A stretch of DNA of 64,000 nucleotides from CAXXOK01 sp963678055 (GTDB lineage Bacteria > Bacillota > Clostridia > Christensenellales > Aristaeellaceae): NCBI GenBank assembly GCA_963678055.1, contig OY782679.1, positions 2,356,001 through 2,420,000 on the forward strand, given 5' to 3'. Positions 45,820-54,797 of this stretch are shown piece after piece (the stretch's first letter is position 1; every line of letters begins with the position of its first letter). The notes beneath the pieces were generated by a model. It saw only the letters and a list, made by a program, of their open reading frames with translations, did not search any database and had not been told where the DNA came from. Made by a program: the position numbers and the translations under genes.

Positions 45820-45850
45820 AACAACCCGGACGAACTTCGTCCGGGTTGTT
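45820..45850. terminator. Bidirectional terminator between the regulator and transporter operons
   Basis: A perfect 13-base stem (45820-45832 with 45838-45850, AACAACCCGGACG) with a 5-base loop. On the minus strand it is followed by TTATGTTTTTATTTT, a strong U-rich tail ending the transporter operon; on the plus strand a shorter TTTGT follows. Confidence 0.9.
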
Positions 45851-45873
45851 TGTAATCTCTTAAGTCGAGGGAA

Positions 45874-46791
45874 TCAGCCTTTGACGCTGCCCACATTCAG
45901 CCCCACAACAAAGTAGCGTTGCAGGAACGGGTAAATTACCACAATCGGGGCGGCGGAGACAACGGTAATCGCCGCGCGAATGGTGACCGGCGTGGTATTG
46001 GTAGTACTGGCCGCCGCATCCACACTGGTCAGTATGGCATTGGCTTGGTTGGTCGTGGTCGCCAGTTTCAGTTTCAGCAGGTATTGCAGCGTGTGCAAGT
46101 GCACTTTGCTGGCGTTGTACAGGTGGGTATCAAACCAGCTGTTCCATGCAAAGACCGCCACAAACAGGGCAACCGTAGCCAGCACCGGCATACACAGCGG
46201 GAAGATCACCTTCCAAAACAAGTAGATATCCCCGGCACCGTCGATACGCGCGCTTTCCACCAGCGCTTCCGGGAGACTTAGAATATAGGTTCGGGTGATA
46301 ATCATGTTAAAACACGACAGCATCGTAGGTACAATGTATACCCAGAAGCTTTTGCCAAGCCCCAGCGTACGCTGAATGAGCAGGTAGTTGGGAATCAGCC
46401 CGGCGTTTACATACATGGTCAGCACAAACATAGTGGTAATAAACTTGCGCAGCACATATTCCCGGCGGCTTAACGCGTATGCCAGCATCGACGTGAGCAC
46501 CACATTGAGTATGGTCTGAATCGCCGTACGGGCAATGGTGATGAAAAACGCATTGAAGATGATTTCATCAGCGAATATCGTCTCATAGCTCTTCAAACTG
46601 AATTGGCGCGGCCATAAGCCGATGCCGCCGCGAACCGCATCGGTCCCGTCGTTAAACGAGATCGCGATGGTGTTAAGCACCGGATACAGCGTCACCATGA
46701 CCAGCAGAATCATTGCAAACCCGTTGACCAACGGGAATACAGACCGCCTGCGAAGATGCGAGGCCCGCTTAGGGAAGACTGTTTTCATCAT
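45874..46791 (-). CDS. ABC sugar transporter permease (LplC/YtcP type)
   Basis: 305 residues with about six membrane helices; the EAA loop EALVESARIDGAGDIYLFWK near residue 196 contacts the ATPase. This is the second permease of a CUT1 oligosaccharide importer. ATG 46791 is chosen with GGGGGAAG upstream; ATG 46788 is next to it. No ATPase gene is in the locus, as is usual for this group, which shares an MsmK-type ATPase encoded elsewhere. Last gene of the operon before the terminator. Confidence 0.92.
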   Translation of the reverse strand: MMKTVFPKRASHLRRRSVFPLVNGFAMILLVMVTLYPVLNTIAISFNDGTDAVRGGIGLWPRQFSLKSYETIFADEIIFNAFFITIARTAIQTILNVVLTSMLAYALSRREYVLRKFITTMFVLTMYVNAGLIPNYLLIQRTLGLGKSFWVYIVPTMLSCFNMIITRTYILSLPEALVESARIDGAGDIYLFWKVIFPLCMPVLATVALFVAVFAWNSWFDTHLYNASKVHLHTLQYLLKLKLATTTNQANAILTSVDAAASTTNTTPVTIRAAITVVSAAPIVVIYPFLQRYFVVGLNVGSVKG

Positions 46792-46804
46792 TGTTTCTTC
46801 CCCC

Positions 46805-47773
46805 TTACAACAGTGTGTCTTCGCCAAGGCGCTTAGCGGTGAAATTCGCCGTAAGCATCAGAGCGATGGACACAAGACTTTTAAAGATACCGGCTGCAAT
46901 AGCGCGGCTGTATTGGCCTTTGGTAATGCCGTATTTCAAGGCAAAGATGTCCACGGTCTGCGACCAGTCCATCACGATATTCTGGCCCATCAGGTACTGG
47001 ATTTCGAACCCGGCTTCCATCAGGTAGCCGATATTCATCACCAGCAGCACCATAAACGTAGACTTGATTCCGGGCAGCGTGATATGGAACATCTTCTTAA
47101 ACCGCCCGGCACCATCCATATCGGCGGCTTCGTACAGCGCCGGGTCAATGGCGGCCATGGCCGCCAGGTAAATGATGGTGTTCCAGCCGCATTCCTTCCA
47201 TAGGTTGATGCCGCCAACCAGCCACCAGAAATACTTGCCTTCTCCTAAAAAGAAGATCGGGTCGTCGATGATGCCTAAGGTTAGCAATAGTCGGTTGATC
47301 GCCCCGTCGCTGGCCAGTATGGTCTGGGCGATGCCCACCACGATAACCCAGCTTAGAAAGTGCGGCAGATAGGTTACTGTCTGCACCGAGCGCTTAAACC
47401 GCCGGGTGCGAATTTCATTGAGGAATAATGCCAGAGTAATCGGGAACACAAATCCAAACACCAGGTTGATTGCCGCCATGGCAAAGGTGTTGCGGATCGC
47501 CCGGATAAACTCCGGCTTGCTGAACAGCCAGATAAAGTTTTTCATCCCCACCCATTCGTTGGAAAAAAGCGGTTTGGCGGGGTTATAATTCATGAATGCC
47601 GTAATCCATCCCCAGATCGGGAAATAGTTAAACAGCAGAATATACAAAAGCATAGGAACGCTCATCAGCATGAGCTGGCGTTGCAGCCACAACCGCTTCC
47701 GGAACGGAACGACGCGGTACTGAATTTCATGTTGGTTGGAGAGTACCACGGTTTGTATTTTGTTTCTCCGCAC
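46805..47773 (-). CDS. ABC sugar transporter permease (LplB type)
   Basis: 322 residues with about six membrane segments; the conserved EAA-loop sequence is ALYEAADMDGAGRFKKMFHITLPG near residue 203. This is the first permease of the CUT1 importer. I choose GTG 47773 because GAGGTG lies 6 bases upstream; the GTG at 47782 is itself part of that ribosome site. It is 13 bases before the second permease. Confidence 0.92.
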   Translation of the reverse strand: MRRNKIQTVVLSNQHEIQYRVVPFRKRLWLQRQLMLMSVPMLLYILLFNYFPIWGWITAFMNYNPAKPLFSNEWVGMKNFIWLFSKPEFIRAIRNTFAMAAINLVFGFVFPITLALFLNEIRTRRFKRSVQTVTYLPHFLSWVIVVGIAQTILASDGAINRLLLTLGIIDDPIFFLGEGKYFWWLVGGINLWKECGWNTIIYLAAMAAIDPALYEAADMDGAGRFKKMFHITLPGIKSTFMVLLVMNIGYLMEAGFEIQYLMGQNIVMDWSQTVDIFALKYGITKGQYSRAIAAGIFKSLVSIALMLTANFTAKRLGEDTLL

Positions 47774-47836
47774 TGCGTGCACCTCACTTAGGCAAAATCC
47801 ATCGCGGCAGCCTTAGCGTGCCGCATCATAGTAAAG

Positions 47837-47870
47837 CAATGGCGGGAGGGGTTTCCTCCTCCCGCCATTG
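47837..47870 (-). other. Hairpin between binding-protein and permease genes
   Basis: A 13-base stem (CAATGGCGGGAGG, 47837-47849 with 47858-47870) right after the binding-protein stop, with no U-run on the minus strand. Such hairpins often protect the binding-protein message so it is made in excess over the permeases. Confidence 0.6.
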
Positions 47871-47883
47871 GGACGACATCTAC

Positions 47884-49536
47884 TTATTGATTCTTTTCAA
47901 CCAACAAGAGAATCTGCTCCTGCATGAAGTCTACGAAGTCGGAAATCGGAATATCTTCCACGGCCTGTACGAATTCATCCCACTTGGCGTCGAACTCGTC
48001 CGGCTCGGCCATGATGATCTGCGGCAACAGCTTACGCTGAATATCCTGGAAGGCCGCTTTGGCATCGTTGGCATCCTGGTCCACGGTTACGTCGATCTGC
48101 CATGCTTCGCCGTAGGGGGCGATGGTGATCGGCGGGTTGAAGAAGTCCAAAGGCTGTTTCATGCCATAGGCACTCAGGAAGCCCTTGTCATACTCGTTCA
48201 TCTGGAGGAAGTAGTTTTCAGGCTGGGCTGCCGGATCCCACTTGTTGCCATCGTCCATTTCGCCCTGTTTCTTGGGCATGGAGTTGGTCAGCACATAAGC
48301 GGAGTTGGCGTTCTTCCAGGCAGCATTGGCTGCATCCTGAATCTGGTCATAGGTGCGCAGGAAGCGACCATCTTCAACATAATAGTCTTCGCCTTCAATG
48401 CCCCACCAGATAATCTTCTGCCAGTCGTCATCCAGCATTCTTTCCATGAACATCACAAGACGCTCAGGATTTTCGCAGTTGACGCTGATGCCGAAACCAC
48501 GGTTGACGTTGATCACGGAGCCGTTGAGATAATGCTCGGTGATTTCCTTGCCGGCCTGTTCCTCGTTATAGATAATCGGCAGGCCCTGGTAGGTGGACTC
48601 AAACATTTCGGCGGCCTTCAGTGCGTCGGTCGCAGTCTGGAAGTCCCAGTTCTGGTCGAACATACCCACGACCGTGCCGCTGGACAGCTTGGCGATGTAC
48701 TGGTCATAGTTCATCACGAAGGTATCCTGCGAGATCAGGCCCTTATGGTACATTTCGTTCAGCTTTTTGTAATAGGGTTTGGCATAGTCCTGAATGACAT
48801 ATGCTTCGGTTTTGTAGTTGTTGTCAATGTCCACGATGACATCGCCGTCATTGGGGCGGCCCATCAGGTGCTGGACAGGGTTGAACAGGCAGAATGCACG
48901 CCAGCTGTCCGTCAGGATGGCAAAGCCTTCGTTGGCAGCGCCGTTGGCAGCGGTCGGGTTGGCGGCCACATAACGCTCGATCAGGTCGAAGTACTCGTCC
49001 ATGGTCTTGATCATGGGATAGTTGTCCCACGCCAGAACCTGCTTCTGTACGAAGAAGGCCGGACCGTTGACATAGTTCAGGCCATAATCATTGGAATTAT
49101 AGTTGCGGCCGTAGTTGGGGACGATGAACAGTTCGCCGTCCTCGTTGAGGAGCCGCTTGAGATAGGGTTCAATGTGGGTGTAGAGGTTGGGGGTGTCTTC
49201 CGCGTTGATGTAATCCATCAGGTTGATCAGTGCGCCAGCCGTGATGAGTTTTTCGGCGCTATTGCCGCCGTCCATCAGATCGGCATAGTCCTGACCCGCG
49301 ATTTTCACGCCCAGGGTCTCGTCCAGATCGCCGGCGAGGAATTCAAACTCGAATTTGAGGCCGAATTCTTCTTCGATCATTTTGAAGATCTTGTTGTCCG
49401 ATGTGGGCTGATCACGGGGATCCCCACAAAAGACGGTAACGGTCAACGGCTCATCAGCAGCCGAGGCGAATACCGGGACTGCCGCGAGGCTTACGAGAAG
49501 TACGAGAGCCAGTAACAGGGCAACGATTTTACGCAT
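47884..49536 (-). CDS. Extracellular solute-binding protein (LplA/YtcQ type)
   Basis: 550 residues, the oligosaccharide receptor for the importer. ATG 49536 follows GAGGAGGAG. It has a clear signal sequence (MRKIVALLLALVLLVSLAAVPVFASA) with an ASA-type cleavage site but no lipobox Cys, unlike most binding proteins of this family. Family body: FGLKFEFEFLAGD, DLMDGGN, the aromatic-rich WWGIEGEDY near residue 375 and a C-terminal hairpin region. The similarity class and the GH67/GH8 neighbours suggest aldouronate or xylo-oligosaccharide as ligand; this is inference. Confidence 0.9.
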   Translation of the reverse strand: MRKIVALLLALVLLVSLAAVPVFASAADEPLTVTVFCGDPRDQPTSDNKIFKMIEEEFGLKFEFEFLAGDLDETLGVKIAGQDYADLMDGGNSAEKLITAGALINLMDYINAEDTPNLYTHIEPYLKRLLNEDGELFIVPNYGRNYNSNDYGLNYVNGPAFFVQKQVLAWDNYPMIKTMDEYFDLIERYVAANPTAANGAANEGFAILTDSWRAFCLFNPVQHLMGRPNDGDVIVDIDNNYKTEAYVIQDYAKPYYKKLNEMYHKGLISQDTFVMNYDQYIAKLSSGTVVGMFDQNWDFQTATDALKAAEMFESTYQGLPIIYNEEQAGKEITEHYLNGSVINVNRGFGISVNCENPERLVMFMERMLDDDWQKIIWWGIEGEDYYVEDGRFLRTYDQIQDAANAAWKNANSAYVLTNSMPKKQGEMDDGNKWDPAAQPENYFLQMNEYDKGFLSAYGMKQPLDFFNPPITIAPYGEAWQIDVTVDQDANDAKAAFQDIQRKLLPQIIMAEPDEFDAKWDEFVQAVEDIPISDFVDFMQEQILLLVEKNQ

Positions 49537-49579
49537 GTATGCTCCTCCTCTTTGTTTTCCGCGCAATGCGGTTGTATGG

Positions 49580-49609
49580 TACATACAGCATATCATGTGC
49601 CACGTTCAA
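49580..49609 (-). promoter_or_regulatory. Possible promoter before the binding-protein gene
   Basis: Minus strand TTGAAC (49604-49609), 18 bases, TATGTA (49580-49585) within the 144-base gap after GH8. It would give extra transporter transcript beside read-through from GH67-GH8. No terminator for GH8 is clear. Confidence 0.35.
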
Positions 49610-49680
49610 GGTGAATGCCCGCTGGATGACCATTACCCAGAGAAACTACAGAATGTTTTCGCCCCTAACCCTGCGCCGGT

Positions 49681-50781
49681 TTATGCAAACAAGGTATACC
49701 GCCCGGCAAGCATCAGCAGGCAGAAAAAGTACAAACAGTTATCGTAATAGCGGCGCTCGCCCTTGCGGGGCGGAGTTTGCCAGAATTTTTGCACCCACTG
49801 CCTGGATAGTTCCGTGTCGGTGGCAAGCGAGAGCGCTGCGGTGGTGCAGATGATGGCTGTGGGGTGCAAAGCGGGAGGATCCTTGGGTGTTCCGTCTACG
49901 ATATAGGTCATGTACGGGTCCTTATCCCAAAGGAAGCGCTGCAAGTTATCGGCGATGGTTTTGTATGCCGCTTGCTTGCCGTACCACGCGCTGTCCAGCC
50001 CGATATTCATCGCTACGCGGTAGGCATCGGAAAAGAAATCTCCGTGACCGCGGCTGGTTTCCGGGCTGCCGTCATAGTGCGCATACTCTGCCGAAAGCCC
50101 GGTTTCCGGATGGCAGGCGACGGCCAGATAGTCGCGGCTGGCCTGCGCAGCACGCTTCCAGAACGGGCGGTCCGCTTCATCGGCCAGCAGGGCAAACTGC
50201 TCGTAAAAGTGCGGCAGATGGTAGGAAGGATCGCTGAAATCCACCTCCGGGATGAAGCGAATCAGCGCAGTTTCTTCATCCCACATGGCACGGCCGCCCT
50301 TGACGAGCGCAGGCTGGTGCAGGGCATGGCGCAGAATATCGCGCGCTTTGTTTGTATAGTCAAACGGCGGCTGGCCGTCGCCCCAGCGCGCAGCTGCCAT
50401 GAACAGCGCCATCGCGTAGTACTCCTCGCCATCGGGCGCGGGGCCATTGGAGTTTTTGGTGCCATCGGGCTGCACAGACCAGGCGAAGTACCCGGCGCTC
50501 TTGCCGCTATCCAAGTGCATATAGCGCATGGAAAACTGCCAGAAGCGGTCAAACAGGTCTTTGCGGTCCATCTGCACGGCCATCATCATACCGTAGCTCA
50601 TGCCCTCGGTGCGGGCATCGTAGTTGCCGGTATCCATAAAGTACCCGGCATCGTCGCCGGATTCGAAGTAGAAGCGCTCAACCGGATCGGTGAATATGGC
50701 GGCAAAGGTTTCTTCAATTCGTTTTTCGATATCCTGTTCGCTGATCCCGATAGCGGCCAGCAGATTGGGGGTGTTTTTCAT
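49681..50781 (-). CDS. Glycoside hydrolase family 8, exo-oligoxylanase-like
   Basis: 366 residues, no signal peptide. The family GH8 signature ARTEGMSYGMMMAV around residue 56-69 holds the acid Glu59; YFMDTGNYD precedes it and the (alpha/alpha)6 barrel repeats follow (YFAWSVQPDGT, SGLSAEYAHYDG). The short intracellular form in a xylan locus matches the reducing-end xylose-releasing exo-oligoxylanases (Rex). ATG 50781 has GAGGG 10 bases upstream; a GTG at 50796 is less likely. It lies 18 bases after GH67. Endo-glucanase activity is the less likely alternative. Confidence 0.88.
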   Translation of the reverse strand: MKNTPNLLAAIGISEQDIEKRIEETFAAIFTDPVERFYFESGDDAGYFMDTGNYDARTEGMSYGMMMAVQMDRKDLFDRFWQFSMRYMHLDSGKSAGYFAWSVQPDGTKNSNGPAPDGEEYYAMALFMAAARWGDGQPPFDYTNKARDILRHALHQPALVKGGRAMWDEETALIRFIPEVDFSDPSYHLPHFYEQFALLADEADRPFWKRAAQASRDYLAVACHPETGLSAEYAHYDGSPETSRGHGDFFSDAYRVAMNIGLDSAWYGKQAAYKTIADNLQRFLWDKDPYMTYIVDGTPKDPPALHPTAIICTTAALSLATDTELSRQWVQKFWQTPPRKGERRYYDNCLYFFCLLMLAGRYTLFA

Positions 50782-50799
50782 ACTTTCAGCCCTCACAAA

Positions 50800-52608
50800 C
50801 TATAGTTCTGTAGGAATGGCGACATCGGTGAGCCTGAAAAAGAAATCCAGTATCACATCGCGCCACTCACGCGCATTTTGCACCTGCCGGTTCATGCGTT
50901 CCTCCGCCAGCACATAGATCTCCGCTGGCAGCACACCCTGCAAGGTGCGCAGCGAGGTTTGCAGCGCTTCGGTTTCCCTATATCCCTGGATATGATCATC
51001 GTAAATGCGGTCCAGCAGCGTGCGCCCGTCGCGCATGCGGTAGGTGTAAGGCAGGCGGTAGAAGAACAGAAGCAGGTTATCCGGGCAGGCTTCTTTGGTA
51101 TCGTATTTCTTCTGAAAGTCTTTGGGGTATTGCAGCAGGTAACCCGTACCGGCTTGCGTGCGGTCAATCCCAATAGCCGTATGGTCGGCCCGGTGGTACG
51201 TACCCCAGGCAGCGTACTCGTACCCCATGGGGCTGGGGCCGTAGTGGTTGTGCGGGTTGACCATCCAGCAAATGCCAAGGGGTGCGGTATACTTTTCATA
51301 CACCCTGCGGCTGAGCAGAAGCATCTCGGTTAAGGTATCCAGGTTTTCGCCTTCCAGCCCATAGCTTAGGTTTACCCAGCGCTCGGTCGTCCTGCGGAAA
51401 TCCTGTAAAGGAGTAAAGGCCGTATGCCCGAACGCGTACAGGTTCAGCTGCGCAAACGGATGCCCTGTCAAACAGGGGTCGTCCCCGATGTTGGATACGG
51501 CCGCGATCGCCGCAATGTTATCAAGCGGCAGGTCGGTCATGACCTCGTTGAACATACCCTGCATGGCATACAGATCAATCTGCTGGCCGGTGTATTCCTG
51601 TGCCAGCTGAAACTCCAGCGCCTTTTGGGTGGCAGGCATGGCCATCAGCAGCGGCGAGACCGGCTCGCGCACTTGGAAGTCAAACGGGCCGTTCTTAACC
51701 TGTAAGATGACGTTTTTATCAAACTGACCATCCAGATGAGCGTAATTGTCGTAGGCAGCCATCGGTCGGTCGGTTTTCGTATCGCGCCAGTCCTGTTTGC
51801 AGTTGTACACAAAACAGCGCCACACCACCACGCCGCCATAAGGCTTGAGTGCGCGCGCCAGCAAGTTGGCCCCTTCGGCATGATTGCGGCCATAGGTATA
51901 GGGGCCGGGGCGGAATTCCGAGTCCGCCTTGACGAGAAATCCGCAGAGGTTTGGCACATGGCGGTAGACGAGCTTTACTCGCTCAGTCCACCACTCCTGC
52001 ACGGATTCTTCCAGCGGGTCGGCTGTGTCCAGCCCGTTTTGCACTGGCATGGCGTAGTCCACCGACAGCAAAAGACGGATGCCAAAGGGCTTGAAGATCG
52101 CTGCCACCTGGGCGACATCCGGCAGGAAGCGCTCGCCGATCAGTTCCTGGGCAGGTGGAGCGACATTTACATTATTCAGGCAGATGACATTGATACCCAC
52201 CGATGCTAGCAGCCGGGCATAGGCACGCAGCGTCTTATCATCCCCGCGAAAATCATCATTGGCAAAGAAGATCGACCGACCAGCGTAGCCGCGCTCGATA
52301 TTGCCGCTCATATTGTCCCAATGGTCAATCATGCGCAGCGAAAACGCGGGGGTCTGCACGCCCTGCGGCGGCGGGCTGCCCTCGCGCCGGTGCTCCAGCA
52401 GGCGGTACACGCCATACAGTATGCCGGTATCGCCACCGCGAACGCCGTGGCCTCCGTCCAGAATTTCAAACGCGTCGCCAAGTTTGGGCTGGACTGTTAA
52501 GCTACAGTCCACCTTCAGCTGGTCAAGTTCCCAGCGCGCAACCTCCTGCGGGGTTTGCAGGGTTTGGGGTACCTGTGCGTCCGTCAGCCAACATTGCATC
52601 AAGTTCAT
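50800..52608 (-). CDS. aguA: Alpha-glucuronidase, glycoside hydrolase family 67
   Basis: Removes (4-O-methyl)glucuronic acid from the non-reducing end xylose of aldouronic acids. It has 602 residues, slightly shorter than the usual ~680. Typical blocks are LRMIDHWDNMSGNIERGYAG, GINVICLNNVNV, the very characteristic FLVKADSEFRPGPYTYGR and HAEGANLLARAL near residue 230-255, and MGYEYAAWGTYHRAD. No signal peptide. The GAGGTG site is 5 bases before ATG 52608. First gene of the minus strand xylan transcript. Confidence 0.94.
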   Translation of the reverse strand: MNLMQCWLTDAQVPQTLQTPQEVARWELDQLKVDCSLTVQPKLGDAFEILDGGHGVRGGDTGILYGVYRLLEHRREGSPPPQGVQTPAFSLRMIDHWDNMSGNIERGYAGRSIFFANDDFRGDDKTLRAYARLLASVGINVICLNNVNVAPPAQELIGERFLPDVAQVAAIFKPFGIRLLLSVDYAMPVQNGLDTADPLEESVQEWWTERVKLVYRHVPNLCGFLVKADSEFRPGPYTYGRNHAEGANLLARALKPYGGVVVWRCFVYNCKQDWRDTKTDRPMAAYDNYAHLDGQFDKNVILQVKNGPFDFQVREPVSPLLMAMPATQKALEFQLAQEYTGQQIDLYAMQGMFNEVMTDLPLDNIAAIAAVSNIGDDPCLTGHPFAQLNLYAFGHTAFTPLQDFRRTTERWVNLSYGLEGENLDTLTEMLLLSRRVYEKYTAPLGICWMVNPHNHYGPSPMGYEYAAWGTYHRADHTAIGIDRTQAGTGYLLQYPKDFQKKYDTKEACPDNLLLFFYRLPYTYRMRDGRTLLDRIYDDHIQGYRETEALQTSLRTLQGVLPAEIYVLAEERMNRQVQNAREWRDVILDFFFRLTDVAIPTEL

Positions 52609-52625
52609 CCTATCACCTCATATTG

Positions 52626-52659
52626 ATTGTCAACCATATTTCCATTATAAGTTGACAAT
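52626..52659 (+). promoter_or_regulatory. BirA biotin operator
   Basis: Inverted repeat ATTGTCAAC (52626-52634), 16 bases, GTTGACAAT (52651-52659). It has the form of the Firmicute BirA operator (ATTGTTAAC ... GTTAACAAT with a 14-16 base spacer) and the right half covers the -35 box of the bioY promoter. Biotin-loaded BirA would block transcription. Confidence 0.85.
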
Positions 52660-52680
52660 CGAATTGTATTCTAGTATAAT
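52652..52680 (+). promoter_or_regulatory. bioY promoter
   Basis: Perfect consensus TTGACA (52652-52657), 17 bases, TATAAT (52675-52680), overlapping the BirA operator. It is the strongest-looking promoter in the window. Confidence 0.88.
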
Positions 52681-52707
52681 TTCGAATCGAAAAGGATGTG
52701 CTTTCCC

Positions 52708-53259
52708 TTGAAACGATGGAAACCAACCCCGATGGATATGGCGCAGATTTCCTTGTTTACTGTATTGATCGCCGTATGTGCCTGGATTGCCATTCCCACA
52801 GCCGTACCCTTTACTTTGCAAACCTTTGGGCTGTTTGCAGCGCTTGGCTTGCTTGGCGGCAGGCGGGGCTCCATGGCAGTGCTTTTATATTTGCTGCTCG
52901 GCCTTGTGGGCATCCCGGTGTTTTCCAGCTTTCGCGGCGGGTTTGGAGTGCTGGCCGGCATCACCGGCGGATACCTGATCGGCTTTCTGTTTTCCGCACT
53001 GCTATACTGGGCAATTACGCGCAAGCATCTCGGCAACCTGTGGCGTATGGGCCTGGGTATGGTCGCGGGACTGCTGCTTGACTATGCGTTTGGCACGGCG
53101 TGGTTCATGCTGTTTTACGCCAAAGCCTATGGTGCCATCGGTTTGTGGGCTGCGCTTTCACTATGCGTGATTCCCTTTATCCTGCCTGATTTGGTCAAGA
53201 TTGGGTTAGCGCTGACGCTGACCAAGACCCTGCCCAAGCGCATTCAAGCGCTGCGCTGA
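52708..53259 (+). CDS. bioY: Biotin ECF transporter S component
   Basis: Membrane biotin-binding subunit, 183 residues with about six helices. BioY hallmarks: TAVPFTLQTFGLFAALGLLGGRRG near residue 27-50 and FRGGFGVLAGITGGYLIGF near 75. I start at TTG 52708 since AAGGATGTG lies 7 bases upstream; the ATG at 52696 is part of that ribosome site. BirA control upstream confirms the substrate. The stop abuts the convergent glgA stop with no base between them. Confidence 0.93.
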   Translation: MKRWKPTPMDMAQISLFTVLIAVCAWIAIPTAVPFTLQTFGLFAALGLLGGRRGSMAVLLYLLLGLVGIPVFSSFRGGFGVLAGITGGYLIGFLFSALLYWAITRKHLGNLWRMGLGMVAGLLLDYAFGTAWFMLFYAKAYGAIGLWAALSLCVIPFILPDLVKIGLALTLTKTLPKRIQALR

Positions 53260-54699
53260 TTATGCATTGAGCAGCTTTTGGTATAATTGAATATACTCCT
53301 TGGCGCTGTGCGTCCAGGAATAGTCGCCCTCCATGCCGCGCACGCGCAAGGTATGGAGGATTTCTTTTTGATGCTTGTAATAGTCCATCGCCCGGCGGAT
53401 GACCGAGAGCATATCGTGGGCGTTGTAGTTTTGAAAGCTGAATCCGTTACCTTCTTTGGTATCTTCGTTGTAGCTAAGCACAGTATCGCGCAGGCCACCG
53501 GTTTCACGCACGATGGGCACACTACCGTAGCGCATGGCGATCATCTGGCTCAAGCCGCAGGGCTCAAACAACGACGGCATCAGGAAGAAATCCGCCCCGG
53601 CGTACATCTTATGCGCCAATGCGCTATCCATGGCAAAGCGCGCCGCCAGCTTGCCCTTGTACTTGGTTTCCGCCCAGGAGAACAGGTTGGTGTAGCGCGA
53701 GTCGCCCATGCCGAGTACTGCCACCTGCAAATCCTCGGCCATGATGTCGCCCAGCACACAGTCCACCAGATCCAGTCCCTTTTGGTTGGACAGGCGGCCG
53801 ACCATGGCAATCAGCGGCGTATCGGCCCTCACGTCCAGCCCCATCTCTTTTTGCAGCGCTTTTTTATTGATCTGCTTGAAATCCAGCGTATCCTTGGTAT
53901 AGGTATGGCTAATCTGCGTATCGGTCTGCGGGTTATACAGCTCGGTGTCTATACCGTTGATTACGCCGTACAGTTCCCCCTTACGCGCACGAATCAGCCC
54001 GTCCAGTCGCTCGCCATAATAAGCGGTGGTAATTTCCTGAGCGTAGCTGGGGCTGACGGTGGTGATACTATCGGTATACACCAGTCCCGCCTTCATAAAG
54101 TTGGCGCAACCGGAAAATTCCAGTTTGTCCGATGACCACAGCCCGTCGCCAAGGCCCATCACATCCTGCACTTCTCTGATGCCGAAAATGCCCTGGTATT
54201 GCAAGTTGTGGATGGTAAACATCGTGCGAATGGACGCATAAAACGGCAGATGCTGGTACTGTATTTTCAGCAGCGCCGGTACCATGCCCGCCTGCCAGTC
54301 GTGCGCGTGAATGATGTCCGGCTGAAAATCGATCAGCGGCAGGGCGTTGAGCACAGCGCGACAGAAGAAAGCATAGCGTTCATACTCGTCCCCGCCCAGC
54401 CCGTAGATATATGGCCGACCAAAATAGTATTTATTGTCCAAAAAATAATAGGTAACGCCGTCATGCTTCAGGGTCATGACGCCGCAATACTGTCGCCGCC
54501 AGCCCAGCTGCACATCAAAATGCAAAAGCTTCTCCATTTTCTGCTGCCAGGAAAACTCGATGGCCGTATACATGGGCAGTACCACGCGTACATCGTGTCC
54601 TTCCCGCGCCAGCACCGTTGCCAAAGACCCCACCACATCGGCCAGCCCGCCTGTTTTAATAAACGGCACGCATTCGCTGGAGGTAAATAAGATTTTCAT
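53260..54699 (-). CDS. glgA: Glycogen synthase (ADP-glucose)
   Basis: GT5 glycosyltransferase adding glucose from ADP-glucose to alpha-1,4 chains. It has 479 residues. ADP-glucose loop KTGGLADVVGSL is at residue 15-26; HNLQYQGIFG and the C-terminal PSLFEPCGLSQMIAMRYGS (catalytic Glu region near residue 376) are present. AAGGAG precedes ATG 54699. It is the last gene of the glgB-C-D-A operon, 98 bases after glgD. Confidence 0.96.
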   Translation of the reverse strand: MKILFTSSECVPFIKTGGLADVVGSLATVLAREGHDVRVVLPMYTAIEFSWQQKMEKLLHFDVQLGWRRQYCGVMTLKHDGVTYYFLDNKYYFGRPYIYGLGGDEYERYAFFCRAVLNALPLIDFQPDIIHAHDWQAGMVPALLKIQYQHLPFYASIRTMFTIHNLQYQGIFGIREVQDVMGLGDGLWSSDKLEFSGCANFMKAGLVYTDSITTVSPSYAQEITTAYYGERLDGLIRARKGELYGVINGIDTELYNPQTDTQISHTYTKDTLDFKQINKKALQKEMGLDVRADTPLIAMVGRLSNQKGLDLVDCVLGDIMAEDLQVAVLGMGDSRYTNLFSWAETKYKGKLAARFAMDSALAHKMYAGADFFLMPSLFEPCGLSQMIAMRYGSVPIVRETGGLRDTVLSYNEDTKEGNGFSFQNYNAHDMLSVIRRAMDYYKHQKEILHTLRVRGMEGDYSWTHSAKEYIQLYQKLLNA

Positions 54700-54797
54700 A
54701 GTCTGTCTCCTTCACCCAAAGTTATTCTCGATGGGCCCATTTCACAAACACCAGGGCAAGACCCTGCAGGCTGCATGCCTTTCGGTGTTTTCCTACA

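Noticed and set aside
47818..49515. A 565-codon plus strand open frame opposite the binding-protein gene
   Set aside because: Antisense shadow; Val/His/Gly-biased composition and no family pattern, while the minus strand protein is clearly real.
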